64,000 bases of DNA from Sesamum alatum (lineage: Eukaryota > Streptophyta > Magnoliopsida > Lamiales > Pedaliaceae): contig JACGWO010000004.1 in NCBI GenBank assembly GCA_034509735.1, positions 27,943,395-28,007,394 on the forward strand, read 5' to 3'. The translations under genes and the position numbers were made by a program. This document shows positions 10,801-21,258 of the stretch, piece by piece. Below the pieces are notes generated by a model. It ran no database searches. It was not told the origin of the DNA and saw nothing but the letters and a program-made list of their open reading frames with translations. Position 1 is the stretch's first letter. Each line of letters starts with the position of its first letter.

Positions 10801-11992
10801 AAGCTAGTATCGCTGCGAGTTAAAAAGCTATGAGGTGATCCCATCTTTAATTGTCTGGGCAGCTGATATAAGGGACCTCTTCTAGAACTTATAGGCTCTT
10901 TTGTGTTCTTAACCAATGTGTCCAAAAAGTAAGATAGGTTTATCAGCCTGTGCGCATGCAAGCAACTCCAAGTATAGTCTAATACATACCAACCTCCAAT
11001 GCATTCTTTATTTGAACAGGATCAGGTAAGAATCGAAATGCTATTCCTTCAACTTTCAACATATAAACCTGCAAGATTAGAGGGACCAAAACTAATGCTC
11101 AATAATGACCATTGAGGGGCAGAACTTTTAATTTGTAGAATAGATTTAAGAAAACCTCATTAAACATAAAGGTGTAATCTAATCACAAATAGTTTATACC
11201 CGCAAAACAACATCATGTAATGCATATGCTTGATCTTTACAAAGTTGAACTAAATAATTTGTTAACTAGAGAGATTCAATCAAGAATTTGTGTCAGTTAA
11301 ACAAGAATTCCCACGAAACACTCACCTGGTCAAGCGTAATTGGCACCACTTTTGCCCCACCTCTCAATTCTCCTCTTCTCGACCTCACCTAAAACGGAGT
11401 AAAAATAGTATCCTAATCATTATGGCAAACAAAAACACATACAATTCGACTCTAGCAATCCCAATCACTTCTTCTAATAATCATCCCTTAACAATAAATT
11501 ATGCAGCAAAATTTCTTAAAACACTATATATGATGCGACTACTCCGTGAAGGCAAAAAAGTAAAAACTAAAAAGAATCCTCATTCATTCCGAGTACAATA
11601 CCTGAGCAAGAAAAGCTTCGGCATCCTCTTTGCGGAAACAAAGCAACCCAATGGACTTCACCCCCCTCGGGGTCAGATATCAGCACGAACTCATTGTTTG
11701 TGTTGCTTACAGTATAAACCGAAGTTCCGACTAACCTTCTCGCAACATACTCGGAATTGAGCGACGTTTCCGAGGCGGCGGTTTGCTTCCCCTGACGCTG
11801 CGATACCGAGGCAAAGGCCAACGACTGAGGCGGCGCCGGAGGTAGGAACGCCGGTAAAGCAGCTGCGGCGAGCCGCTTGGTGTCGTCGAGCCGAGTTGCA
11901 AGCTGAGAGCCGAGCCGGTGGATGAAAGTAGATAGTGATAGGAGGGGGTTGGGAGGTGGGCCCACCGAGGGTTTTGCAGAAGATGACTCCAT
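7803..11992 (-). CDS. TIC22: TIC22, chloroplast import protein (8 exons; frame broken in exon 1)
   Basis: TIC22 is a soluble chloroplast intermembrane-space protein that helps preproteins pass from the TOC to the TIC complex. Exons, all bounded by GT/AG: 11992-11602, 11388-11326, 11068-10994, 9701-9651, 9040-8981, 8898-8827, 8171-8136, 7895-7803. They encode family words in order: SNTNNEFVLISDP, SIGLLCFRKEDAEAFLAQ, AKVVPITLDQ, FRFLPDPVQIKNALE, GFDGVPVFQ, KKKNKRYCPIYFQK, VSRGVGVSQHIM, VGSLEDVLKKME and NSGWEDLIFIPPGKS. The N-terminus is Ser/Ala/Pro-rich, as in a transit peptide. Splice phases are all 0. In exon 1 the six-base G run (11661-11666) is one base longer than the conserved frame allows; with five the product would be 279 residues, near the family length. 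This is either a real frameshift allele or a homopolymer error. Intron 3 (1.3 kb) holds a tandem duplication, and intron 6 a GAA microsatellite. Confidence 0.92.
8758..8793. repeat. (GAA)n microsatellite in TIC22 intron 6
   Basis: About 12 GAA units preceded by a run of A. It generates false Glu-rich and Phe/Leu-rich ORFs on the two strands. Confidence 0.95.
10079..10422. repeat. tandem duplication (2 x about 172 bp) in TIC22 intron 3
   Basis: The segments 10079-10250 and 10252-10422 are near-identical, with a few substitutions and one short indel. Both begin GCAACTGTTTCTCATCATTT and end AACCCTTCAT. It is a recent head-to-tail duplication with no coding content. Confidence 0.92.
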
Positions 11993-12041
11993 TGTTGTCT
12001 GCTTACTATGAGAGTGTTGAGTGTGATAATATTGTTTGGAC

Positions 12042-12185
12042 TTGGGCCGTTATTATTATTTTTAAATGGGCCTATTTTACTAATGGGCCAAAAGGCCCAA
12101 AACATTGTTTGGACTGGGCCACTAGCATTTTTGTCATCAAGGAATGGGCTTCTCTTATAATGGCCCAGAATCCTAAAATCGGGCC
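12042..12185 (-). promoter_or_regulatory. TIC22 promoter: cluster of TGGGCC/GGCCCA (site II) boxes
   Basis: Just upstream of the TIC22 start, at least eight TGGGC(C/T) or GGCCCA words occur in about 145 bp, on both strands (for example at 12043, 12067, 12083, 12093, 12115, 12144 and 12161). These are the site II elements bound by TCP factors in promoters of many nuclear genes for organelle and growth functions, which suits a plastid import gene. No clear TATA box was identified. Confidence 0.7.
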
Positions 12186-13024
12186 TGTCTGTTTGTCTTT
12201 TTATTTTCAGTTTTTAGCGAAAAATATGGATTTTCAATTTTGTATAGGTTATCGCGTGAAATGAGAATATTTTTAGATTATTTAATGAAAATTTGATTTA
12301 TATTTAATTATGTGTCAAATCAATATATTTTTAATGAAAATACGTATAAACAAATATATTTTTTCTTTTAATTACTGTTTTAAAAAATTGAAAACTAAAA
12401 ATAAAAACACAAACAAACGTGTATGTCTATACATTGTGCTTAATTCTTCACAGATTTCCTTTTATCTTTTTTGAAGTATAAGATTTATTACATCATTCAA
12501 TACAATAAGAACTGCTACAATACATTAACAATTCAAATCAACGAATATGTTCAAACAAGACAAAGAAACAATAAACTACTATATAGAGGTAGACGTACAA
12601 CCACCACAAAAGTAAATATACACCCACATTCAAATGGCTCATTGAACAATTAAAATTTCACAAAAGGATAAATTGCATGTAACCAATTCTACATATTTAT
12701 CAGTCTCTCTTTCTCTCTTACTTTTTTTTCCCCCAGCTATATCAACCTTTTCCAAAATTTTAATTATAATGAAACATAATTTTAAAGAGATGTAGCCAAA
12801 AGATAAAGCAGTGGACAATTAGCTTGCATTAAGAAACTCTAATCTTGAATTTGACCAGACTCATACAAATTATAAGATGAGTGCAATATATATTTATCAT
12901 ATGATCAATATATATTTTAAGTCCATGTTTACATTCTGAAAATGGAATTAAAGAATGAAAAATAAATATGTGAACAATTGGATTTGTTTGGATAGGATAA
13001 ATTTATCCTTTCTTTTATTTAAGA
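12186..13024. other. AT-rich intergenic, no gene seen
   Basis: Low-complexity AT-rich DNA. A 60-residue Asn/Thr/Tyr-rich ORF at 12471-12653 has no recognisable features and is probably chance. Confidence 0.5.
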
Positions 13025-13089
13025 CTAGCCGTCGTAGCACGCCGTTTCTGCGTGCATATAAAATAATATTACACCTATAAAGTTATTGA

Positions 13090-13130
<41 letters not shown>

Positions 13131-13264
13131 CCACACATTACATTTTAAAAAAAAAAACTAACTTTAAAGGTATTATCGGCAAAACCAAAAAAATGGTGTC
13201 GCGGTGTCATAAACCGCCATTTGTGAGTGAGAAATGTCTTTTCTTTATATATTAGTATACATGA
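13025..13264 (-). mobile_element. 240-bp mini-Helitron
   Basis: Read on the minus strand, the unit begins TCATGTATACTA (13264) and ends CTAG (13025). The ending is preceded by 8 nt and a perfect hairpin (GCACGC/GCGTGC, 7-base loop, 13037-13055). The flanking bases are A at the 5' side and T at the 3' side, matching Helitron insertion between A and T. TC start, CTRR end, 3' hairpin, A/T flanks and absence of a TSD are the defining Helitron features. It carries no protein gene but has a TA microsatellite inside. Confidence 0.75.
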
Positions 13265-13295
13265 TAAAAATTGTCATTAGAAACTTGTAGTATAA

Positions 13296-13408
13296 TAATA
13301 ATTGGTAAGATTGAGGTATAGCAATTAAGAGGTTATAGTTGTGAGTTCAAATCACACGAATGTGGGTGCCTATCTACTCTATAGTAGTTTTTTTTTTTTT
13401 TTTTTTAA
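13296..13408 (+). mobile_element. SINE-like, tRNA-derived unit with poly(T) end
   Basis: It contains an A-box-like tagcaattaagagg (13318-13332) and a B-box-like gagttcaaatc (13343-13353) within a GTG/CAC mini-stem, then a T run (13388-13406). This spacing resembles plant tRNA-derived SINEs. No TSD could be fixed, so the call is tentative. Confidence 0.4.
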
Positions 13409-13449
13409 ATATTGTTTGAACGTATTCATTGATTTAAATTATTGTTGCA

Positions 13450-13476
13450 CTAGCGTAGACCCCGTGCTATACACGG
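13450..13476 (-). mobile_element. second Helitron 3' terminus
   Basis: On the minus strand there is a perfect hairpin CCGTG/CACGG (5-base loop, 13462-13476), then 8 nt, then CTAG (13453-13450) followed by T. Spacing and layout equal those of the 13025 end. The 5' TC end of this element, which would lie to the right, was not recognised. Confidence 0.6.
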
Positions 13477-13499
13477 TTATATATATATATATATTTTCA

Positions 13500-15639
13500 A
13501 TTTAATAATATTTTTATAATATATTATGCTATAAAGTTTTTTTTACGTAAAATAAAATTTTCATTTTTAATAGGTAAAACATAGTAGTTTTGAATTTTTA
13601 ATCTATTATGATTATTATTGATAGATATTTTCCTACATATACAATATATTTCTACTCACTAAAATTTGTATTATATGAGGATTACTTTCAAACAATTATG
13701 ACATTCTATTAAATATATATATATATATATATGCTTTTTACATATGTTCAACCCTATATAAAAATATAAAAAATAAAGAATTAGTTAGATATATTGTTTG
13801 TATTATATATATTTCATCTTCCACCAAAAATCATATTAAAATACATAAATCTAAAATGATCTTCCATATTAAAGAAATAAAATACAAAAAAAATAAAAAA
13901 TTACTTTTAATGAGTTATAAGAAAGATAAATAAAATGGTAAAAGAAAGAAGAAAAGATGGAAGATAAAAAAGAAAAAATAATTTCAAAATCCCAATATCA
14001 TTTCATCATTTTGAACGAAAAAGATAAGGAGTAAATTAATTATCATGAATGACAAAGTAAAATAAGAACAAATAAACATAAATGACTAATTCAATTAAAT
14101 AAGAAATATAGCAACATTATCACCGACCCTGATAATGAAAACACTTTCATCGGCTCAAAGAAATCCTAAAAGATGAAAGATTAATCTTAAAACAAAAGAA
14201 TGAGTTGAACAAAAATAAATCAACAGTTAAACCAATAAATATTTATCAGACATTTTTCTAGAAGCATGAATACATTAATAAAAAAGGTTAGCAAGAGGAA
14301 AAAAAAACTATAATAACAAAAAGCAAATATGCCAAAATTTAAAATACAAAATATATTGAAATATATAAGTAGGCAATTATAACTACTAAGTTTTAACAAA
14401 AAAATAATAGATGAGCCATATTAATATGCTATACTGTTCTAGGCTTTGAGCAATTTGCAAACCATACTACTCCCCATTCAATTTTTTGGATTTTCGGAAG
14501 CTATATAACACTGTAGAGTATAAACGGCGGAAGTATGTCTCATAGTGACTTTTGAAGGATAAAATATGAAACTTTATCTCCATAAAAACTCAAGTAATTA
14601 ATTATTCTACAATTCATGTTTTGCATGAAGTGAATTAAAAAGTTCAAATCAAATAACTTACTAATATGTAGATTATATTCTTTTTTTTTTTTTTTTTAAG
14701 TGAATCGCAACATAAGATTTTCTCTCATTTATCAAAAGAATGAGCTAAATTCAAGTTAAAAACTAAGAAATTACTACAATCCCCTTGCAATATTTTGTTA
14801 TACTTCGAAAACTTATTAAATTATTCTTGAATTCAGAAAGTTCATTCATCAAAATTTTATTTTCAACTATTAATTCTTGCCTTATTTTAGGACAATAAAA
14901 AAAATATTGGTATTTTGTATTTATAAATTCTTTTATGTATTATTATTTAATTAAATAATAAGTTTTCTTTTTCACCATATCTATATATATGTTGCAAAAC
15001 TTTTACAAACTTAGTTTTGAGGTTTTTCATTTATTTAATTATTTTGCTTCGTTCGACCAATTAAAAAAGTAAAAAATGTTTATAATGATATAATTTATTT
15101 TTCAAAAATTCTAAGAGATATTTTTCTCCAAAAAAATTGCAAGTCAGTTGATTTTGATGATCTCTTATTTATAAAATTAAAATATTAAAAAATGATACTT
15201 ATTTGAATATTTCGAAACATAAAAATAAATATATCAAAAATTTTATATATAGTAGTGAGAATTTTAATTATTTAGTACAATGAACTAAAAAGATTTAAAA
15301 ATTCAAAAAGAAATTTTATAATAGTTTTACTACGAATAACTAAAAATAGTTAAAAAATTTAATATTAAAATTTTATTGAAGTAACCTCTATATTTATTAT
15401 TAATTTAACACATCTCCATAAATTTTTTGATTAAATTAAAATATACAAAAGAAGAAAATAAAATTCAAACAACCATGTGGACCTTTTCTGAAAATAGCTC
15501 AATTTACACACACATGAAAATATAAAGATTTACACACCATATGATCATAGATTTAGTAGAATCATATTTACATAGTTCGAGAGACTAATATGATCATTCT
15601 TTCCACCTTGTAAAACATCGTAATTAGTAAACAAAAAAA
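13500..15639. other. AT-rich intergenic, no gene seen
   Basis: Very AT-rich, with short TA runs (13716-13731) and poly(T) (about 14681-14697). No ORF over 60 residues, RNA gene or clear TIR was found. It may include the body of the Helitron whose end is at 13450. Confidence 0.5.
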
Positions 15640-16490
15640 TAAAATCTAAAAAAGAACAACAAAACTAAACTTAAAAATAAAAAATTAATGGATGATACTG
15701 TAATATATATATAATGGTGTATAAAAATATACAAAAAGGTGAATTTTAAATAGAAATAAATACTAAATGTCAGATAAATTAAGTAGAATCATACCAATAA
15801 ATAAATATGTACCTATTAACACTAAAGAAATATGTTCCTTCTTGTAAAAAAAATGAAGTTTGAAAAAGAATAACAAAATTAAACTGTAGATTAAAAATTG
15901 AAAAGATGATAATATGTATGTATATATAATTGGTGCATAAAAATAAACAACGGGTAAATACTTAAACATAAATAAAAACTAAATGGCAGATTAAGTAGAA
16001 TCATACAAATACATGTTAAACGAAATATGTAGCAATTAACGCTGAATAAATTTGTTCGCTCTTGTAGAAAAACAAAAAGTAAAAAAGAATGAAATATGAA
16101 AAAAAACAACAAAAGTAAACTATAAAATAAATTAATGGATGAAACTATAATATATGGACAAAAAAACTGGTGTAAAAAAGATACAAAAGAATAAATATTT
16201 AAACAGATACAAAAATTAAATATAAAATCAAATAGAATATTTCAAATAAATGTTAAAATATTATCATTAACACCATAGCAACCTATTCATTTTCGTAGAA
16301 AAACAAAATCAAGCAATCACCACAAAAATATGAAAATTTAACACCATAAGAGGAATAAATATTAAAGTTAGTATTTAATAAAGAAAACACAAGAAAATGG
16401 TAGAGATTATTATCTCAATATGTACTTATAAACACTAAATAAATTTGTCCCTTCTTGTTAAGAAAATGAAATTTGAAAGAGAACAACATA
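15640..16490. repeat. degenerate tandem array, units of about 215-240 bp
   Basis: Three diverged units (about 15640-15870, 15871-16105 and 16106-16330) and a partial one at 16420-16490 each carry, in order, an AAACTAAA..TTAATGGATGA block, a TGGTGTATAAAA block, a GTAGAATCAT block and a CTTCTTGTA-AAAA block. The minus-strand ORFs over this stretch are translations of the same repeat and are not genes. Confidence 0.7.
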
Positions 16491-16632
16491 ATTTAGCTGT
16501 AGAAATAATTTTATTATATAAAAACTCCTTCGCTCTACACTCATTTCACCTTTGCATTATCCCCACTTGCTCATTTGTACTCTCATTAAGTCATATTGGT
16601 TTTTGTGATTCATTTTTAGTTTTTTGCAACCA

Positions 16633-17130
16633 TGTCTGGAGATGGTTTCTTTTGGCAACAAAAATTTTTCTATTGTGAGCATTGGACACTAGAAATCGAA
16701 GGCACGTTCGTCCAGTCGCTCATTGCCCATCATCACAAAGGGACATTCCATCACGAATGAGTCAATTGCCATGCCGTTTTATGCGCATTGTTTGAAATAA
16801 ATGCTAGATATGGCTCAACTCTATCATACTCTTACTGTAAACGTCGTTTGGTAAGCTTAAATTTCGATATGGAGTTTTTTCATGGATTACTAGCTTAGTG
16901 GCTGTCGAATGGGATCCCAAAACCAACCTCATTTTTGCGGACAAGTATGTGTGGGAACAAATTGCCAAGGTTGAATGATTTTCTTCTTGCAACACATGGT
17001 TTTGAACGTATTACTTTGTTTACGTAATGTTTATGAATACTATTACATAGTTATGTCGGTTTTAGTAATATTTTTTTTATTTAGGCGAAAAAGATTGGTA
17101 AGGCCTATGTAAATGCCCCCGCGCCAGTTT
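16633..17130 (+). pseudogene. Myb/SANT-like domain protein remnant (PIF/Harbinger ORF1 type)
   Basis: From the ATG at 16633 the frame reads MSGDGFFWQQ, then HWTLEIEGTFVQSLI, ending at a TGA after FHHE. In another frame come WITSLVAVEWDPKTNLIFAD and VWEQIAK, then after about 100 bp AKKIGKAYVNAP. This order (W-T-x-E start, W-DP middle, AKxY end) is that of plant Myb/SANT-like DNA-binding domains, the accessory protein of PIF/Harbinger transposons also found in domesticated host genes. Stops and frameshifts show it is dead. Harbinger transposase pieces lie 2-4 kb downstream on the other strand. Confidence 0.6.
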
Positions 17131-17247
17131 TTTGATGTAAGACTGGTGATCATATGGGTACCTTGGTAATAGTATTCTTAGTTGATACTAAACGACCCTT
17201 TATGTTTTGTCGGATTTATTTGTTTGGTCGTAATTATATAAAAAATA

Positions 17248-18743
17248 GGGCAAATGTCATATTTAGTCCCTTAAGTTTGCGTTAGAATCACTTTAGTCCC
17301 TCAAGTTCATTTTTTGACTTTAGCATCCTTAAAGTTTAATTTTTGTTTCAAATTGGTCCCTAGGACCATTTTCCGGCAAAAATATGGTCGGATTTTGACT
17401 TTTTCAAGGGTAAAACAGTCAAAAATTTTACTTTCTCACTTTAGTCCCTTAAGTTTGTAAACGTTTCAAATTAGTCCTTTCTTAGTGTCCACGAGTTGGA
17501 ATTATCAGCACATAATAAAAATTTCATGTTCTTCACTCCACGCGTTAATTCGTTACACTTTTATGATATAACTTGGACGGTTTCTTATTTGCTTGTTGGA
17601 ATTATTTAGTAATTAATAAAATATTTAATCAACTGTTCAACATGACCTAATATAATACAAACTTCTCAATACAATCCAATATAATACATAACCATCAAAA
17701 CAAACACTCAAGATACAAAAAGTGATTGAAAAGTTGAAAAATAACACAAGAACTTGCATTTCGACATATGTTGGGGGCTCTAGATTTCAAGTAAGGGATG
17801 TAGTTTTGAGACCTCTTTGTTGATGTAGTTTTCTCTTGTCTTCAGTACTTTTATGTAGTTTCTATGGTGATCTTTTGAAGTTATTTGGATTAGTTTAAAT
17901 ATTTTGAACTATTCTCAGTGTTTGATGGTTATGTATTTTTGAACTCTTTTCTAATTGACATGGTAGTAGTATTTGATTTGAATTTCAATTCTCTGCGAGC
18001 AAAAGTGGTTCTCCTTTAATTTGTTTGTTGGTTTATTTTGGGCTAATTATGGTAAATGCATTTTATTCCTAGCCTAGATATCATTCCATTAAACTCGCAT
18101 CAGGAAGTGTACCTTTTTGCCATATACTCCATGTTTCTGTTCTCATTTTATCACCTACTTCTTTTGATAAACAACAATTTCCTCTCAATCCAATATGGCT
18201 GTTGCAATTCCCTGAACTGTTTGATGGTTGGCATATTTTGGACAGGTTTTTCTATCTTGAGTGTTTATTTTGATGGTTATGTATTATATTGGATTGTGTT
18301 GAGAAGTTGGATTGTGTTGAGAAGTTTGTGTTATGGTAGGTCATGTTGAACAATTGATTTAATATTGTATTTATCGAAATAATTCCAACAAGCCAACAAA
18401 CAAACAAGAAAACGTCCAAGTTATGTCATAAAAGTGCAAAGAATTAACGCGTGGAGTGAAGAACATGGAATATTTTATTATGTGTTGATAATTTCAACAT
18501 GTGGACAAAGGACTAATTTGAAATTTTTACAAACTTAAGGGATTAAAGTGAGAAAGTGAAACTTAGATTGACTATTTTACCCTTGAAAAAGTCAAAATCC
18601 AGCCTTATTTTCGTCGGAAAATGGTCTGAGGGACCAATTTGAAACAAAAATTAAACTTTAAGGGTGCTAAAGTCAAAAAATGAACTTGAGGGACTGAAGT
18701 GATTCTAAACGCAAACTTAAGGGACTAAATATGACATTTGCCC
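17248..18743. mobile_element. Mutator-like long-TIR element with exact 9-bp TSD
   Basis: It begins GGGCAAATGTCATATTTAGT and ends with the inverse. The arms (about 17248-17690 and 18300-18743, some 440 bp each) remain complementary throughout, with repeated TTTAGTCCCT words. It is flanked by the identical 9-mer TAAAAAATA (17239-17247 and 18744-18752), the hallmark length for Mutator elements. The core (17700-18290) has no recognisable transposase; a 97-residue ORF at 18056-18349 runs into the right arm and is unlikely to be real. It landed just downstream of the Myb/SANT-like pseudogene. Confidence 0.92.
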
Positions 18744-19192
18744 TAAAAAATATAATGTTCGACTAAGCCAACATAGTGATATGAACTTGGCCACTTTTAA
18801 ATGTTTGGTGCATTCTTTTCTTTGCCATGCAAGGAGTTTCATCCAATTTAATTTATCCGTTAACATTAATTAATAAATTTTGTCATAGTGTTTTGGTGTA
18901 ATTGAGTGAAACCCATCTAATATTTCTGCATGCATGTAAAAAATCCGTTCATATTGTTGCTAGCCTATCACATCGATTCAAAAAAATTATCACGTCAAAT
19001 TTAAATAATTTAAAATGCTAAATTATCATGGAATTAGAAACCAATCGACGTTGCTATACCATTATCGCAAATTTAGTAATTGCCTACACAAGAACACCAC
19101 GGAAATGCTATTCAAATTTAGGGCCATGGTCTGAATGTTAGATAATATAATTATCAAATAAACTGTAATATGTCGAATATGTTTGGATATAC

Positions 19193-19319
19193 CATTTGGT
19201 ATTTTCAGTCCCGTCATTCGATGTATGGCATCGCACAACACACGACCATCGGCCACGCTATCTTCCCAACCACTAAGAACATATATGAACTTGCCTTCCC
19301 TATTCCAAACACCTAGGAA
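19193..19319 (-). pseudogene. PIF/Harbinger transposase fragment 1
   Basis: One minus-strand frame reads FLGVWNREGKFIYVLSGWED then SVADGRVLCDAIHRMTGLK and IPNG, followed by a plausible donor G|GTATATCC. This is the middle of the DDE_Tnp_4 (PIF/Harbinger) transposase, around the second catalytic region. Neither the preceding LDGTY nor the following DNGY block is adjacent, so it is an isolated fragment distinct from the copy at 20414-20990. Confidence 0.75.
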
Positions 19320-20413
19320 TATAGAGCCGAATTTGAGAATGCAATTGATTTAAGGGAGCATACAGTGAATATGTTATACATTTATCATGCTTTACTTCAA
19401 AAAAAATAAAGCGGTCGTTAATCTTGCTATTGACGTCCAGCTAAAATTAATAAATTAATGTATAAGAGATTTCATACAAAGAATCACAATACAATGTTAG
19501 AAGTAAAATTTTAAATTAGCTCATGAATAAAAGGCATCTTTGTAAAACACAATACAAAGTTATATACCAGGTACTGTAGCAAATCTAGAATTCACAGATC
19601 TAGGAAGTCTGTGCACTATAGCACTAATCGCACTTTATTTTCCCCTTTTTCTCGAATAATCTGAAAAAAAACCCAATTGACGTTATAAACAACCATGGTA
19701 AAGACATCCACATACCACACACCAAGTAACTAAATGTAATGAACGGGTATAGTACGTAAAAATTCCGAAAAAAATAGATGAGAGAATATCCACACCAACC
19801 TTCTTCGTGCAGTAAGACAACGTGAAGCTTGCAACCAACGGGTGACCATAAATACTACCCTACGGGAAACAAAGGGGTGCTATTCTTATTCCGGCGACCC
19901 AACCCACCGTAGCTCAAAAACTGGAGAAACACCAAAAGAGCTTAGAATAAATATGAAAATAACTAATATAAAATTTTAAGAAACAAAAAAATAGATTTTA
20001 GAAAAATATTACCTTAGACGAACTAAGTAAATATTAGAAGCTTAGCCATGGAAGATAGCAAGAAGTTTTTGTGTTTGGAATATCTGTTGAGTAGGAGAAT
20101 GTAAAGGTCCAAGAAGAAGAAGAAAAGTAAAAAAATAGAGGAGAGAATATTTTTTGCAAAAACTTACCTGCATGAAGGGTCAAATCATGCAGATGTTCGG
20201 TGGAGTAATAAATTGCCATTATAGGGTCACATTTGGTAAGAAATTACAAAATGTGGGACAAAAATGGGAACAGATAAATAGTTATGAGGTGGTGGGCCAT
20301 AGGGATTAACTAATTCATGAGGGAAAATCTTGATACATATCAGCTGATTATCACAAGCAATGTTGGGCTTTGACCATTAATATGGGCTGGGCCATTTTGA
20401 AGTAAACATATTA
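19320..20413. other. no gene seen
   Basis: AT-rich DNA between two Harbinger remnants, probably transposon debris (for example gtactgtagcaaa at 19569 and gtgcactatagcac at 19611). A 61-residue minus-strand ORF at 20034-20219 has no recognisable feature. Confidence 0.4.
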
Positions 20414-20990
20414 CTAGCAAAGATTAGCCATGATATCATGACTATCCCTTACAAGTAAAGGAGGCCTTAGGATATTCCATCGTACTTTTAGTAATCCAAA
20501 GCACCGTTTTATAACACTGCGGGCTGCTAAATGCTTTACATTAAAGAATTCTTGTGCATTTTGTGGAGCTAAATTATTGTTCTCCCACTCTTTCAAGTGA
20601 TAATTAACTCCTCTATATGGCGTTAGGAATCCATCCCCTCTGGTGTATCCATTATCACACAAGTAGTAAGCGCATGTTCAAGGTAACAAAACAGACAAAA
20701 ACCACCCATCTTCAACGCTCTATACTAGGTATAGTTCAAATTGTAAAATGATTACTTAAGACGAATCATACCATGCGGTATCTTCAGACCATTAGACCTA
20801 CTAATTGCATCTCATAAAACCCTGGACTCAGTTGTGCTTCCTTCCCAACAATCAAGACATATGTGAATTTCATTTTCCTACCACACACTCCAAGTACGTT
20901 AACTGTTATATCACCTTTACGTGTTTGATAATGCCCATTGTCCTTCAGAGACACTCTCACTTTAATGTAAGTCCCATCAAGTGCACCCAA
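20414..20990 (-). pseudogene. PIF/Harbinger transposase remnant 2
   Basis: The first part (20990 downward) reads MGALDGTYIKVRVSLKDNGH and RKGDITVNVLGVCG, the DDE_Tnp_4 N-side with the first catalytic Asp. It then slips frame before RSNGLKIPHG. After an intron-like gap, 20662-20414 reads CDNGYTRGDGFLTPYRG (second Asp), HLKEWEN, EFFNVKHLAARSVIKRCFGL and LKVRWNILR. The catalytic Glu normally in the IERCFG motif is Lys here. Frameshift plus lost Glu mean it is inactive. The element seems to end at 21255 (GAGCCC) next to TAA, the usual target of this superfamily. Confidence 0.85.
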
Positions 20991-21240
20991 ACAACCCTAT
21001 AAGGAAAGGTTAAATAATACGTGAATATTGATCTATTCGTTATTACTTTCAATTCGATGACTATAAAATAACTAAACACATGGTTCTGAGCTAGGACTAA
21101 AAATCCTGGCCAAAAGCTGAGATTTTTAGTACCTAATTTGCTGCATCAATACTGGGCCCTGTTATTTATACAGGGTCTGCAATTTGACAAGTAAACACTA
21201 GATTGGGTTGTACTAATAATTTAGTACAACCGAATCCCTT

Positions 21241-21258
21241 GTTGTAAACGAGCCCTAA
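21241..21258. mobile_element. probable PIF/Harbinger right terminus and TAA target
   Basis: The word aaacgagcccTAA is the inverse of a GGGCTCGTTT-type Harbinger terminus, and TAA (21256-21258) would be the 3-bp target. It directly abuts the left TIR of the MuDR-type element, implying insertion into or beside that TIR. No matching left end was found. Confidence 0.4.

Noticed and set aside
11731..12105. 124-residue minus-strand ORF overlapping TIC22 exon 1
   Set aside because: It is an alternative frame of exon 1 and promoter DNA without TIC22 similarity.
15763..16112. Phe/Ile-rich minus-strand ORFs resembling membrane proteins
   Set aside because: The two are translations of the same degenerate tandem repeat; the hydrophobicity follows from A/T content.
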